Assembly (NCBI RefSeq): GCF_030123065.1
Contig: NZ_CP126093.1
Location: forward strand, 810,001 to 874,000
Direction of reading: 5' to 3'
Origin: Neobacillus sp. DY30
GTDB taxonomy: Bacteria > Bacillota > Bacilli > Bacillales > Cytobacillaceae
Length of the DNA stretch: 64,000 nucleotides
This document shows, piece by piece, positions 43,799-52,781 of the stretch. Each line of letters opens with the position of its first letter. The stretch's first letter is position 1. The translations under genes were made by a program, and so were the position numbers. The notes under the pieces were generated by a model. It searched no databases. It saw only the letters and a list, made by a program, of their open reading frames with translations, and was not told the DNA's origin.

Positions 43799-44659
43799 TT
43801 ATTTTAGCGGAATCCAAATCTCTGAATAATAATCAGGGCTGGAGGGATTTCCATTTGAATAAACTTCTAGGTCTGGCGTACCTGCATGCTTATAATGACT
43901 GGATGGGAACCATTCCGAGATGATTTGTTTCCATGTATTCTGCATAGCTTCTGGCATAGCACCGTGTACTTCAAATACCCCCCACTTTGAAGCAGGAATC
44001 TCAAGTTTCAATAGACCTTCAGGGGCGTCGCCCTTATGGTCTGTACCAATCCAGTAATCCATTAATAGAGAGCCAGAACTTCTTTTATCCACACATACCC
44101 CAAGGACACCTTTAATTTGCCCGTTATTTAACTCAAACAATAAATCATTTGTTCCATCAACATGGACATCATCCCACATCTTCGGAATTTCAGCTAAATT
44201 CTCTCCATTTTCGCAGGAAAATTCCCGCTTCACGCCGACAACTTTAAAACTCTCTTTTTCTACAATTTTGTAATTCATAGGTTCTGCTCCTTTCAAGTTC
44301 ACCTGTATCGTCAGGCGGTTATAAGATTTTAGCTTTCCTGTATAAGTGCGTGCTTGACTAGGGGTTATTCCATGCTGCTTGCGGAAAGCTTTTGAAAAAG
44401 ATTCGGGAGTGTCGTAGCCATATTTTAGAGCGACATCAATAATTTTGCTATCTGTTGAAGAAAGTTCCTGAGCTGCGAGTGTCAGTCGTCTGCGTCGCAG
44501 ATATTCACCAACCGTTATGTCTGTTAATACTGAAAAAATACGTTGAAAGTGAAATACCGATACATTCGCTTGTTTTGCTATACTTTCGATCGTAATATTA
44601 TCGAGTAAATGCTCTTCCATATAGTCTATCGCTTTTTGTAATGATTCTACCCATCCCAT
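43799..44659 (-). CDS. AraC-family regulator with GyrI-like effector domain
   Basis: 286 residues. The N-terminal double helix-turn-helix (about 8-105) has ITIESIAKQANVSVFHFQRI and DVALKYGYDTPESFSKAFRK followed by HGITPSQAR. The C-terminal part (about 130-286) is a GyrI-like/SOUL-type ligand-binding domain (MNYKIVEKESFKVVGVKREF; PASKWGVFEVHG). Same architecture as Rob/BltR-like multidrug or stress activators. It has no obvious divergent target. The start is ATG 44659 with AAGGAGTGAGC upstream. Confidence 0.87.
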   Translation of the reverse strand: MGWVESLQKAIDYMEEHLLDNITIESIAKQANVSVFHFQRIFSVLTDITVGEYLRRRRLTLAAQELSSTDSKIIDVALKYGYDTPESFSKAFRKQHGITPSQARTYTGKLKSYNRLTIQVNLKGAEPMNYKIVEKESFKVVGVKREFSCENGENLAEIPKMWDDVHVDGTNDLLFELNNGQIKGVLGVCVDKRSSGSLLMDYWIGTDHKGDAPEGLLKLEIPASKWGVFEVHGAMPEAMQNTWKQIISEWFPSSHYKHAGTPDLEVYSNGNPSSPDYYSEIWIPLK

Positions 44660-45046
44660 ATGTGCTCACTCCTTATGTACATAGTAACAACTGCTGCAAT
44701 CTTAATCCTGTCATTTTCTGCTCTATTTTAACAGATTACATTTTTTACTGATTAATATTTCTGATAGTAATGATATTTTTCTGAAATATTTGTTAAAAAC
44801 TTTCTTGTTCTAAAAACTTGTCAACCCTATTTATTTATATAAATAATGGAAATCGCTACTAAAAATAGTATCTAAGAGCTCTAAATAGTAATTACCTCCA
44901 AAGGTTAGTATTTGTTAGACAAATAGGAACTTGAGACTGTAATTTAATTTAGCAGTTTTAGTAACTGTAAAATCCTTCCTTAAATATGACAAAAATCGTA
45001 TGTTACGATGAACTTGTTAAAAACAGCAAATGTAGGAGGTTTTATA
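44660..45046. other. 387-bp AT-rich intergenic region
   Basis: No gene or RNA structure recognised. It must hold the divergent promoters of the AraC-type gene and the CAP-domain gene, but no -35/-10 pair stands out. Confidence 0.4.
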
Positions 45047-45754
45047 ATGATTAAGAAAAAGGCTCTTTTAACCATAGCGGCTGCGGCGGCAATCGTAATG
45101 GCCAATCCAGCATTAAATAAAGCAGAGGCTGCCACTCCTGTAGTACAGGAAAAGATCTATGTATATCAAGGCTCAAATATAAATGAGATTAATAGCATAA
45201 TTGAAAAATACCTTGCTAGTTTTGGTTTCACAATACCTGTAAAGCAGCCAGTCCAGACACCAACAAATCAACCAGCACCAACAAAGCAGCCTGCTCAAAC
45301 AACGACTGCACAACCTGAGCAGCAACAGCCTGTGACAGAAACACAACCAACTGCAACAACACAATCAACAAGTGCCTTAAGTGTTTATGAGCAAAAGGTG
45401 GTGGATCTGACCAATCAGGAGCGTGCAAAAAATGGTCTGCCTGCACTTAAAGTTGATTTAACACTTAGCAAAATGGCACGTGAAAAATCCCGAGATATGT
45501 CTGCCAATGGATATTTTAGCCATACAAGCCCGACATACGGTTCTCCATTTGATATGATGAAAAAATACGGAATTTCGTATCGTTATGCCGGTGAGAATAT
45601 TGCCATGGGGCAGCGAACACCTGAAGAAGTCGTTAAAGCATGGATGAATAGTGAAGGTCACCGCAAGAACATCCTTAGCCCGAACTTCAACTATATTGGT
45701 GTTGGATACGTCTCAGAAGGTAATTATTGGACACAGGAATTTATCGGAAGATAA
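45047..45754 (+). CDS. Secreted CAP-domain (SCP/PR1) protein, YkwD-like
   Basis: 235 residues from ATG 45047, with AGGAGG at 45034-45039; an in-frame ATG at 45008 lacks a site. A signal peptide (KKKALLTIAAAAAIVM, cleavage near AEA-AT) is followed by about 35 residues, a Pro/Thr/Gln linker (about 67-110), and a CAP domain (about 115-235) with VVDLTNQERAKNGLPAL, GYFSHTSPTYGSPFDMMKKY, AGENIAMGQRTPEEVVKAW and SEGHRKNILSPNF. Likely extracellular or wall-associated; CAP proteins of Bacillus are often sporulation- or envelope-linked, function unproven. Confidence 0.88.
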   Translation: MIKKKALLTIAAAAAIVMANPALNKAEAATPVVQEKIYVYQGSNINEINSIIEKYLASFGFTIPVKQPVQTPTNQPAPTKQPAQTTTAQPEQQQPVTETQPTATTQSTSALSVYEQKVVDLTNQERAKNGLPALKVDLTLSKMAREKSRDMSANGYFSHTSPTYGSPFDMMKKYGISYRYAGENIAMGQRTPEEVVKAWMNSEGHRKNILSPNFNYIGVGYVSEGNYWTQEFIGR

Positions 45755-45783
45755 GTCGATTGATTGTAAATCTATATAATTTT

Positions 45784-45822
45784 AATGGCTTGGGGATAAT
45801 CTTCCCGCAAGCCATTTTCTTT
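45784..45822 (+). terminator. Terminator after the CAP-domain gene
   Basis: AATGGCTTG and CAAGCCATT pair exactly with inner GGG/CCC pairs, then TTCTTTT. Confidence 0.85.
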
Positions 45823-46129
45823 TATTGACAGACAGACAGTGAAGAACATCTTTCGATCTCTGGCTATTTCCTAGGGAATATTTTGTCGATTAGGAGTTTC
45901 ATAATCAACTATTAATCTACAATCATGGCCATAAAATGTGATTTTTCCAATATTCGACCATAGATTATTATGGAATAATCCTATTAGAAGACATATCCTT
46001 TCTTACAAAAAAATAATTGTCGAGATACGTAAAGTAAATAACAATAAATCGACATGTGCTTGTAATTTCTTTGAAACAACCCTTTGGTAACCTATTTTTA
46101 AATGCTGATTTTAGTTAGGGGACCAGGAA
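45823..46129. other. About 310-bp intergenic region before the LCP gene
   Basis: AT-rich, no gene recognised. TTTGAAACAACC near 46071 resembles an ECF -35 element but no matching -10 was found. Confidence 0.35.
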
Positions 46130-47056
46130 ATGAGAAGGAAAAAAAGGCGAAGGCTTAACTGGCGAAATATAATTCGTTTATTTTTGTTTATTATACTTAT
46201 CGCTGGCGGCTTTTATGGATTTACAGTCTATAATTCTTTTAATAAGGCAGTTGCCACTATGCATGAACCGCTTGATGACAAGCAGAGTAAGGAAAAGCAG
46301 CCGGAAGCTTTAAAAAAGAAGGAACCTTTTTCTGTTTTAATGCTTGGTGTGGATGAGCGAGAAGGAGACAGCGGCCGCTCTGACACGATGATTGTGTTAA
46401 CAGTAAATCCTAACAATCAGTCTGTAAAAATGCTGAGTATTCCAAGGGATACCATGACAGAGATTATCGGTAAGGGGAAAGAAGATAAAATCAACCATGC
46501 TTACGCATTTGGCGGTGTGCAGATGGCGGTAGATACGGTGGAGAATTTCCTTGATATCCCCATTGATTATTATGTGAAAATGAATATGGAAGGCTTTAAG
46601 GATATTATTGATACAGTGGGTGGGATTAATGTCGAGAATAATCTTGCTTTTAAAGCAGAAGAATATAATTTTCCTGCAGGTCAGATTCATCTGAATGGCG
46701 AGGAGGCATTAATTTTTATCAGAATGAGATATGATGATCCAAATGGAGACTTCGGCCGTCAAGAACGTCAAAGGCAAGTAATCCAGGCAGTGATCAAAAA
46801 GGGGGCAAGCATCTCAAGCTTATCAAAAGCCCCAGATATCTTTGAAGCGATTGGGAGCAATATTAAAACGAATCTTACCTTTCAGGAAATGGTTAGCATT
46901 CAAAAGAATTATAAAGATGCCGGAAAAAACATCGAGCAGCTGACTATTCAATCGGAAGGAAAAATGATTGATAATATCTATTATGGAATCGTCACTATAG
47001 CAGAACAACAGCGTATTCAGGATGAATTGAAATCTCAATTGGAATTGAATAAATGA
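46130..47056 (+). CDS. LytR-CpsA-Psr (LCP) family protein
   Basis: 308 residues. A short basic cytoplasmic start (MRRKKRRRLNWRN), one membrane segment at about 14-31, then the extracellular LCP domain: FSVLMLGVDEREGDSGRSDT, LSIPRDTM and KINHAYAFGG, with FIRMRYDDPNGDFGRQERQR (conserved arginines) later. LCP enzymes attach anionic glycopolymers such as teichoic acid to peptidoglycan. Monocistronic with a strong terminator. ATG 46130 follows GGGGACCAGGA. Confidence 0.9.
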   Translation: MRRKKRRRLNWRNIIRLFLFIILIAGGFYGFTVYNSFNKAVATMHEPLDDKQSKEKQPEALKKKEPFSVLMLGVDEREGDSGRSDTMIVLTVNPNNQSVKMLSIPRDTMTEIIGKGKEDKINHAYAFGGVQMAVDTVENFLDIPIDYYVKMNMEGFKDIIDTVGGINVENNLAFKAEEYNFPAGQIHLNGEEALIFIRMRYDDPNGDFGRQERQRQVIQAVIKKGASISSLSKAPDIFEAIGSNIKTNLTFQEMVSIQKNYKDAGKNIEQLTIQSEGKMIDNIYYGIVTIAEQQRIQDELKSQLELNK

Positions 47057-47070
47057 AAGTTAAAAGATTG

Positions 47071-47106
47071 AAGGCTGGAGATAAACTTCTCCAGCCTTGT
47101 TTTATT
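47071..47106 (+). terminator. Terminator after the LCP gene
   Basis: AAGGCTGGAG / CTCCAGCCTT perfect 10-bp stem followed by GTTTTATT. Confidence 0.9.
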
Positions 47107-47151
47107 CCACACTATTTAAGAAAGTTATACCACACAGTAAATAAAACATAG

Positions 47152-47186
47152 GGCGAACAGCAGCATTCACTGTTCGCCGTATTTAT
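47152..47186. terminator. Second hairpin, LCP to small-subunit gap
   Basis: GGCGAACAG and CTGTTCGCC pair exactly around a nine-base loop, followed by GTATTTATT. Could be a backup terminator; the rest of the gap holds no gene. Confidence 0.55.
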
Positions 47187-47293
47187 TATGTGGTAATGAT
47201 GAGGCCTCCTTTTTACTAATTAATTTCCATACATATAAGGATAAAAACATAAATATTTATAGGAAGGGACTAGAAGCATTTTTTACTAAGGAG

Positions 47294-47965
47294 GTGGGTG
47301 AAATTTCGGAAGCAAGTGAAAGTAAACGAAACTTAAATCGTTATGTCAGGTCCACTTTTAAGTCACTAGTTCATGCCATCATTCCACCTCACCTAAAACA
47401 TAAAAATTATATAGGAACTGTTCAAGTGGCCGGAGCACAAGATTTACATGTTTATGAGTATGTAATTTGGATATTAGATCATTCGATTGCTCTTTCTGTA
47501 AAAGAACAGCTTCATTTAGTTAATAGTTCCATATCGAAATCCACTGCTGAATTGCTGGACATAGGTGCTGTCCAATTAATCCAGAAAGGGCAGATATATT
47601 ACCCATTAAATGTAACAGCATATCCTGGTGGAGGTCCTTTCTCTTCACTATCTCCAATCGATAGGTTAAGGGCGATTACCTTAATAGAACAACTAGACAT
47701 TAATCTTGAAAGCTTAAGCACTCCATACAAAAATAACCCGGGACTTGTTCGAAATATGATGGATGTATTAAATGAACTTTCTATGTTTGGCCACTATTCG
47801 GAATGGGCAGCGTACGGAACAACACGACTATTTTCTCCTGAATATAGAAGAGTCGAATTTTTTCCGCCTGGGTGGGAACAGACCCAGTATCCAGGTCCAT
47901 CGTTTGGATACCGGGATTTCCGCGGGTTCTTAGCAATCATTCAGCACAAGAAGGTGAAGGACTAA
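47294..47965 (+). CDS. Small partner protein of a GMC oxidoreductase (gluconate 2-dehydrogenase subunit 3-like?)
   Basis: 223 residues, no signal peptide seen. Sequence features are weak: SLSPIDRLRAITLIEQLDI and a C-terminal aromatic/proline-rich tract (FSPEYRRVEFFPPGWEQTQY). It overlaps the GMC gene by one base (TAATG), so the two are translated together. Gluconate 2-dehydrogenase subunit 3-like proteins occupy this position, but the assignment is tentative. The start is odd: GTG 47294 overlaps the AAGGAGG site at 47288-47294, while ATT 47303 would have ideal spacing. Confidence 0.6.
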   Translation: MGEISEASESKRNLNRYVRSTFKSLVHAIIPPHLKHKNYIGTVQVAGAQDLHVYEYVIWILDHSIALSVKEQLHLVNSSISKSTAELLDIGAVQLIQKGQIYYPLNVTAYPGGGPFSSLSPIDRLRAITLIEQLDINLESLSTPYKNNPGLVRNMMDVLNELSMFGHYSEWAAYGTTRLFSPEYRRVEFFPPGWEQTQYPGPSFGYRDFRGFLAIIQHKKVKD

Positions 47966-49668
47966 TGGCCAATAATGATGTGATCATAATCGGTGCTGGC
48001 GGCGGTGGAGCTGTAATTGCAAAAGAACTGGGAGAATTGGGATTAAAGGTTTTGGTTTTAGAGGCTGGCCCTTGGTATGGGAATAAAAAGTGGTCAAATC
48101 CTAATTTACAGCCGGGGGGAGTATCAAGCTCCACAACAGATGATTTGGATGTCATGCTCTATAAACAATTGTTGAACAAGTTTGAAATGAATATGAATGA
48201 TTTAGTCTCAGGAAGGTTTCGCTGGGGCCCGGCAGATCGTAGTCGTTCCCAATGGTTTCGAAACGCTAATCAAAAAGGCGTAATTTGGCAATGCTCCGGT
48301 GTGGGAGGAACCACTCAAACTTATACCGCTAATTGTCCCCGGGCATATCCAGCAGCAATAGATAATGTCTGGCCGCTTTCTTATCGAGAACTTGTACCAT
48401 ATTATGAAAAGGTAGAAGCAACATTACCGGTGAACTTCGCTGCCACGACGGCAAAGGAAGAATTATTTTATTATGGTGCAAAGAAGGCAGGCTGGAATTT
48501 GATTCCTACACTAGATGTAACAGGCCCGGGGTATAGGCCACAGCCGAATGCCATTTTGCCTCCCAATGTAAATATCACAAATCCAAACATCACTGACGAA
48601 CAATTGTCCTGGATGGAAGGCTGTACACTTGCGGGGCATTGCATCAACGGTTGTCCTCATGGCCCATCGATCGATAAAATGGCGAAGCGTTCCACAAATG
48701 TCAGCTATGTGCCACTTGCCTTAAAGACAGGAAATGTCTGTATAAGACCAAATGCCTTTGTTATAAAAATAGTAACAGAAAACACCCCGTACAAAGGGCT
48801 GCATGCCATTGGAGTGAATATTAAGGATACTTGGACGGGGAAGGTGGAAGAGCTAAGGGCAAAAATTATCGTGATGGCCGCGGGAAGCATCGAAAGTCCA
48901 CGGCTTTGGTTAAATTCAGGGCTGCCTGATAATACATGGGTAGGAAGAGGATTGGTTAATCATTATATGGATTGGGTATCCGGGATATTTGATGAAAAGG
49001 ATTTAATCCCACTATTGGGAACATCAGATATAAATCCGTTTGTGGGGAATACATGCGGGGCAAGGATGGATTATCCTGGACTTGGAGCGCTGCAGTCTGT
49101 AGGAATGAGTCCGGGCTTAACAGCTTCTTTTTATGCGGTGAGTGAGGCTGGATACTTTTACCTAAACACCCCTGGCAGGAATGATCTATGGGATATCAAG
49201 GGGCGTCTATACGGTAATGAACTAAAAGAAACAATGGATTCTTACCGTAGAACTTTAAATGTTTTAGTCAGTACTGATGATGATGTGAATCAGCGGAACG
49301 GGATTACTCTCGATCCGTTAATTCGTGATGAAAATGGATTTGTCCCTGTTGTGAGCTATCAGCCAACCCAAGAATCAAGGAGGAAACGAGGTCAACTTGT
49401 AAAAATAGCGGCAGACCTGTTAAAAAAGGCAGGGGCCAAAAAAATAATATGGACAAATTGGCCAGCCGGAATGATGATTCATATAGAAAGTACTATGCGT
49501 ATGGGCTTTGTCGTTGATCAGGATTGCGAATCCTATCAAGTAAAACGGTTATATATCGCTGACAACAGTGTTCATTATAATAGTTTGGGCGGAGTCAATC
49601 CTACCCTCACGACACAGGCATTGGCTACCCGTACAGCGGAAAAAATATGTCAAAAGTATTTTAATTAG
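47965..49668 (+). CDS. GMC-family FAD-dependent oxidoreductase
   Basis: 567 residues from ATG 47965. The N-terminal FAD-binding motif is VIIIGAGGGGAVIAKELGEL, with VLEAGPW following. GVGGTTQTYTANCPR is the GMC signature-like loop, and MAAGSIESPRLWLNSG the second signature. NSLGGVNPTLTTQALATRTA at the end carries the conserved Asn. GCTLAGHCINGCPHGP is a cysteine-rich insert reminiscent of the gluconate/sorbitol dehydrogenase branch. Substrate unknown, a sugar or polyol is likely. No cytochrome c subunit gene is near. Confidence 0.85.
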   Translation: MANNDVIIIGAGGGGAVIAKELGELGLKVLVLEAGPWYGNKKWSNPNLQPGGVSSSTTDDLDVMLYKQLLNKFEMNMNDLVSGRFRWGPADRSRSQWFRNANQKGVIWQCSGVGGTTQTYTANCPRAYPAAIDNVWPLSYRELVPYYEKVEATLPVNFAATTAKEELFYYGAKKAGWNLIPTLDVTGPGYRPQPNAILPPNVNITNPNITDEQLSWMEGCTLAGHCINGCPHGPSIDKMAKRSTNVSYVPLALKTGNVCIRPNAFVIKIVTENTPYKGLHAIGVNIKDTWTGKVEELRAKIIVMAAGSIESPRLWLNSGLPDNTWVGRGLVNHYMDWVSGIFDEKDLIPLLGTSDINPFVGNTCGARMDYPGLGALQSVGMSPGLTASFYAVSEAGYFYLNTPGRNDLWDIKGRLYGNELKETMDSYRRTLNVLVSTDDDVNQRNGITLDPLIRDENGFVPVVSYQPTQESRRKRGQLVKIAADLLKKAGAKKIIWTNWPAGMMIHIESTMRMGFVVDQDCESYQVKRLYIADNSVHYNSLGGVNPTLTTQALATRTAEKICQKYFN

Positions 49669-49734
49669 CATCATTCAGCTAATATATAGAAAAACTACCA
49701 TCATAATAAATAAAGTTTGGTGGGATTTACTAAT

Positions 49735-50262
49735 ATGAAAGTATTTAACCTAATCCAAGATATATTTGAACCATTTATGGATGGAGAGAAAAGACCGTTA
49801 AATGTGATGGAGGTTTCAAATCTATGGTTTTTTCTACTAGGTACTGAAACAACCATGCGTAATGAAGAAATCGGCTACAATATGGCTCAAGATCCGGAAT
49901 TAAAACAAATTTTAAAGGATATAAGGGAAACCGTTCATATTCCTATTAGAGACGAACTTAAGGAGTTTCTCATGAAGGAAGGGGTCCCCTTTCCCAAAAC
50001 GACGCCGGAAAAACCTTCTGGCGATTTTAAAGATATTCCAGAGGGTGCTAAGCTAAATGATGAAGAACTGGCTAATTTAATGTCCTTTAATCTTGCAATG
50101 GGAGTTAATTATGCTTCTAGAGGAATTACTGAATCTATTCGAGCTGATGTTGGATTAATGTTCTCGAAGATTATGTTAAGGAAAATAACGGCTGGCTTAA
50201 TAATGAAAAAGTATTTGGATCGGCATAAATGGCTTCGAATTCCTCCTTATTACAAACCATAG
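49735..50262 (+). CDS. DUF3231-like protein
   Basis: 175 residues from ATG 49735 (GGTGGGA upstream). All-helical look, with MEVSNLWFFLLGTETTMRNE and DPELKQILKDIRETVHIPIR, then a lower-complexity linker (KTTPEKPSGDFKDIPEGAKL) and a second helical half. It resembles one repeat of DUF3231, spore-coat-CotF-like proteins of Bacillus, which usually carry two. Function unknown. It lies 66 bases after the GMC gene and may share its transcript. Confidence 0.65.
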   Translation: MKVFNLIQDIFEPFMDGEKRPLNVMEVSNLWFFLLGTETTMRNEEIGYNMAQDPELKQILKDIRETVHIPIRDELKEFLMKEGVPFPKTTPEKPSGDFKDIPEGAKLNDEELANLMSFNLAMGVNYASRGITESIRADVGLMFSKIMLRKITAGLIMKKYLDRHKWLRIPPYYKP

Positions 50263-50280
50263 TTTTTTTAACATCGGTTT

Positions 50281-50311
50281 AAGCCGCAGAAGATATCTGT
50301 GGCTTTTTTTA
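50281..50311 (+). terminator. Terminator after the DUF3231-like gene
   Basis: AAGCCGCAGA and TCTGTGGCTT with one G-T pair, then a T run. Confidence 0.85.
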
Positions 50312-50336
50312 TTGTGATAAAAATAATTTGCCTTTA

Positions 50337-50351
50337 TGACAAAGATTGTCA
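50337..50351. promoter_or_regulatory. Perfect palindrome upstream of the two-component operon
   Basis: TGACA-AAGAT-TGTCA, 85 bases before the kinase start. A candidate response-regulator or repressor site; no direct support. Confidence 0.35.
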
Positions 50352-50435
50352 GGTAATAGCATAATAATTTAACTTTTCCCTCCTAGTGCAAATATTGCTA
50401 AAATAATAGATAGAGTTGAAAGTGGGGGGATCTAT

Positions 50436-52046
50436 GTGCAAACTCAACGATATAAGTTTAAATTAAGCACGGTCATCATTTTCTTCGTTTGTTTAGTGGT
50501 ACTTGTATCTTTAATGATTACAGATTTATTGATAAGTAATACGGTTAGTGAGAATATCCGAAAACATTCAGAGGAAAAAGCAAGGCTTGTTTCGCGTTCA
50601 GTTGCAACCTCCCATATTATTATCGAGGCATTAGAGGATAACCAAAAATCTTTAGAAATTCAAGAGTATACGCAAAGTATCCAAGCAGCCACAGACATGA
50701 TGTTTATAGTAGTAATGGATATGAACGGAATACGGAAATCGCACCCGAATCCAGAACAGATCGGGAAACACTTTGTGGGCGGAGATGAAAAAGAGGCACT
50801 TAAAGGGAAAGAGTATGTATCAAGCTCCAACGGGACATTAGGCGAATCCTTACGTGCCTTTACACCCATTTACAATGTGAGCGGTACTCAAATTGGTGTG
50901 GCTGCAGTCGGCATATCATTAGAAAGTGTAGAAGCAGCACTAGGTAAAAGCCATCGAAGTATTCTTACGGTTACCGTATTAGGTTTACTAGTGGGGATTA
51001 TTGGTGCAGTTTTACTAGCGAGGTATATCAAGAGAATCCTATTTGGACTTGAACCGTTCGCAATCGCCAAGATTTTTGTGGAACGAAGTACTATGCTTCA
51101 GTCTGTACATGAGGGAATCATTGCGGTTGATAAAGAACAAACCATTACGCTGGTGAATCGATCAGCAAGACAAATTTTAAAAAAGGCGGGACTTTCAAAG
51201 GACCCGGTTGGAATGAAAATTCATGAGTATCTGCCGTCAACTAGACTAAATCAGGTTTTGGAGATGGGAAAACCTGAACTGGATGATGAACAAATGATTA
51301 ATGGGGTGTCCATCCTGGTCAATCGAGTTCCGCTTATTGTAAATGGTGAGGTGGTGGGGGCGATTTCAACCTTCAGGGACAAGACAGATGTTAAACAATT
51401 AGCAGAGCAATTAACTGGTGTCAAAACATATGCGGAAGCGCTCCGTGCACAGTCACATGAATTTATGAATCGCCTGCATGTAATCCTTGGAATGGTCCAA
51501 ATGAAGTGTTTCGATGAATTATCTGATTATATCCGAGCATTGGTCGGCCACCACAACCAAGAGCTGGGAAACATAGCACAACAGATTAAAGATCCTGCAC
51601 TAGCTGGTTTTCTTATGGGAAAATTAAGTTATGCAAGGGAAGAACAAGTTGAGTTTAATATTAACGTTCATACGGTCATTCCTGAGCCGGCGAATCCTAA
51701 AATTACCCATGAGTTAATCACTATTCTTGGGAATTTAATCGATAATGCCATTGAGGCAATGGAGGTTTCTATCGATAAAACACTAGATGTTACTCTTCAT
51801 TATTCAGAAAAACGATTAACGATAGAGGTGTTGGATTCAGGACACGGGATTCCTAATGAGATTCAAAAAAACGTGCTTGAAAGGGGTTATTCAACAAAAG
51901 GAGAAAACCGTGGTTATGGTCTTTATCTCGTTACAAAAAGTATTGAAAACTTAGGCGGTAAAATGTCTATTGATTCAAAATCACTGCTTGGAACAGAGAT
52001 CTATATAACAGTTCCATATGAGGTTGAGGGGGGAAACCATGATTAA
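50436..52046 (+). CDS. Sensor histidine kinase, CitA/DcuS/DctS family
   Basis: 536 residues. A membrane segment at about 12-32, an extracellular Cache/PDC-type sensor at about 33-170 (TDMMFIVVMDMNGIRKSHPN, IGVAAVGISLESV), a second membrane segment at about 178-197, a PAS domain (about 215-320), then the dimerisation segment with His in QSHEFMNRLHVILGM and an HATPase domain (NLIDNAIEAM, LDSGHGIP, RGYGLYLV). This family senses extracellular citrate or C4-dicarboxylates. GTG 50436 follows GGGGGGA. Overlaps the response regulator gene by eight bases. Confidence 0.9.
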   Translation: MQTQRYKFKLSTVIIFFVCLVVLVSLMITDLLISNTVSENIRKHSEEKARLVSRSVATSHIIIEALEDNQKSLEIQEYTQSIQAATDMMFIVVMDMNGIRKSHPNPEQIGKHFVGGDEKEALKGKEYVSSSNGTLGESLRAFTPIYNVSGTQIGVAAVGISLESVEAALGKSHRSILTVTVLGLLVGIIGAVLLARYIKRILFGLEPFAIAKIFVERSTMLQSVHEGIIAVDKEQTITLVNRSARQILKKAGLSKDPVGMKIHEYLPSTRLNQVLEMGKPELDDEQMINGVSILVNRVPLIVNGEVVGAISTFRDKTDVKQLAEQLTGVKTYAEALRAQSHEFMNRLHVILGMVQMKCFDELSDYIRALVGHHNQELGNIAQQIKDPALAGFLMGKLSYAREEQVEFNINVHTVIPEPANPKITHELITILGNLIDNAIEAMEVSIDKTLDVTLHYSEKRLTIEVLDSGHGIPNEIQKNVLERGYSTKGENRGYGLYLVTKSIENLGGKMSIDSKSLLGTEIYITVPYEVEGGNHD

Positions 52047-52752
52047 AGTTCTGATAGTCGAAGATGACCCGATGGTAGCCGAATTCAACAAACGTTATCT
52101 TAATGAAGTAAAAGGATATAGTTTAGCTGGGATTGTTCATAACGTGGGGGATGCCAAAGAGTACCTTGAAAAGGAACAGGTTGACCTCCTTTTGCTTGAT
52201 GTCTATATGCCAGGCATGAATGGACTTGAACTGCTTCATTTTATTCGAGAACGAAAGCTGGCAGTCGATGTCATTCTCATAACGGCTGCAGCTGACACAG
52301 AAAAAATTCAAACAGCCATTAGACTTGGGGTGGCAGATTATTTAATCAAACCTTTTGAGTTTGAGAGATTTAGTCAGGCATTGGAGAAATATAAAGATAA
52401 ATCTGTCTTATTTGAAAAAAAGCAAGTACTTAATCAGAAAGATTTAGATGATGGAATTCTTTATGGTGACCAGAGGCTCTCTAAGGAAAAAACACAGACT
52501 TTGCCTAAAGGGTTAACCAATAGTACACTTCAGATTATTATTAATGAAATTAAATCAAAGGAAGGAAGCCTCTTTTCAACCGATGATATTGCAGAAAGTA
52601 CTTATATTTCTAGAGTGTCTGTGCGAAAATATTTGAAGTATCTGACCCAAGTCGGAGTCCTTGAAGAGTCACTAACTTACGGAATTGGAAGACCGGTTTA
52701 CTTTTACACATTGAAGAGGGACAAGCTTAATCAACTTTCTATGTATCTATGA
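52039..52752 (+). CDS. Response regulator, CitB/DcuR/DctR family
   Basis: 237 residues from ATG 52039 (GAGGGGGGAA upstream). The receiver domain (1-120) has Asp-Asp near residue 9-10, the phosphoacceptor in LLLLDVYMPGMNGLEL, and the conserved Lys in DYLIKPFEFE. A winged helix-turn-helix (about 165-235) has FSTDDIAESTYISRVSVRKY. It is the partner of the kinase. The DAACS symporter gene at 54218-55471, about 1.5 kb away, is a likely target by analogy with the B. subtilis Dct system. Confidence 0.88.
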   Translation: MIKVLIVEDDPMVAEFNKRYLNEVKGYSLAGIVHNVGDAKEYLEKEQVDLLLLDVYMPGMNGLELLHFIRERKLAVDVILITAAADTEKIQTAIRLGVADYLIKPFEFERFSQALEKYKDKSVLFEKKQVLNQKDLDDGILYGDQRLSKEKTQTLPKGLTNSTLQIIINEIKSKEGSLFSTDDIAESTYISRVSVRKYLKYLTQVGVLEESLTYGIGRPVYFYTLKRDKLNQLSMYL

Positions 52753-52777
52753 AAAAGTGGCGATTGCCACTTTTTTG
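52752..52777. terminator. Bidirectional terminator between convergent operons
   Basis: AAAAAGTGGC / GCCACTTTTTT, perfect stem, four-base loop. Serves the response regulator and the reverse chromate transporter pair. Confidence 0.9.
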
Positions 52778-52781
52778 ATTT

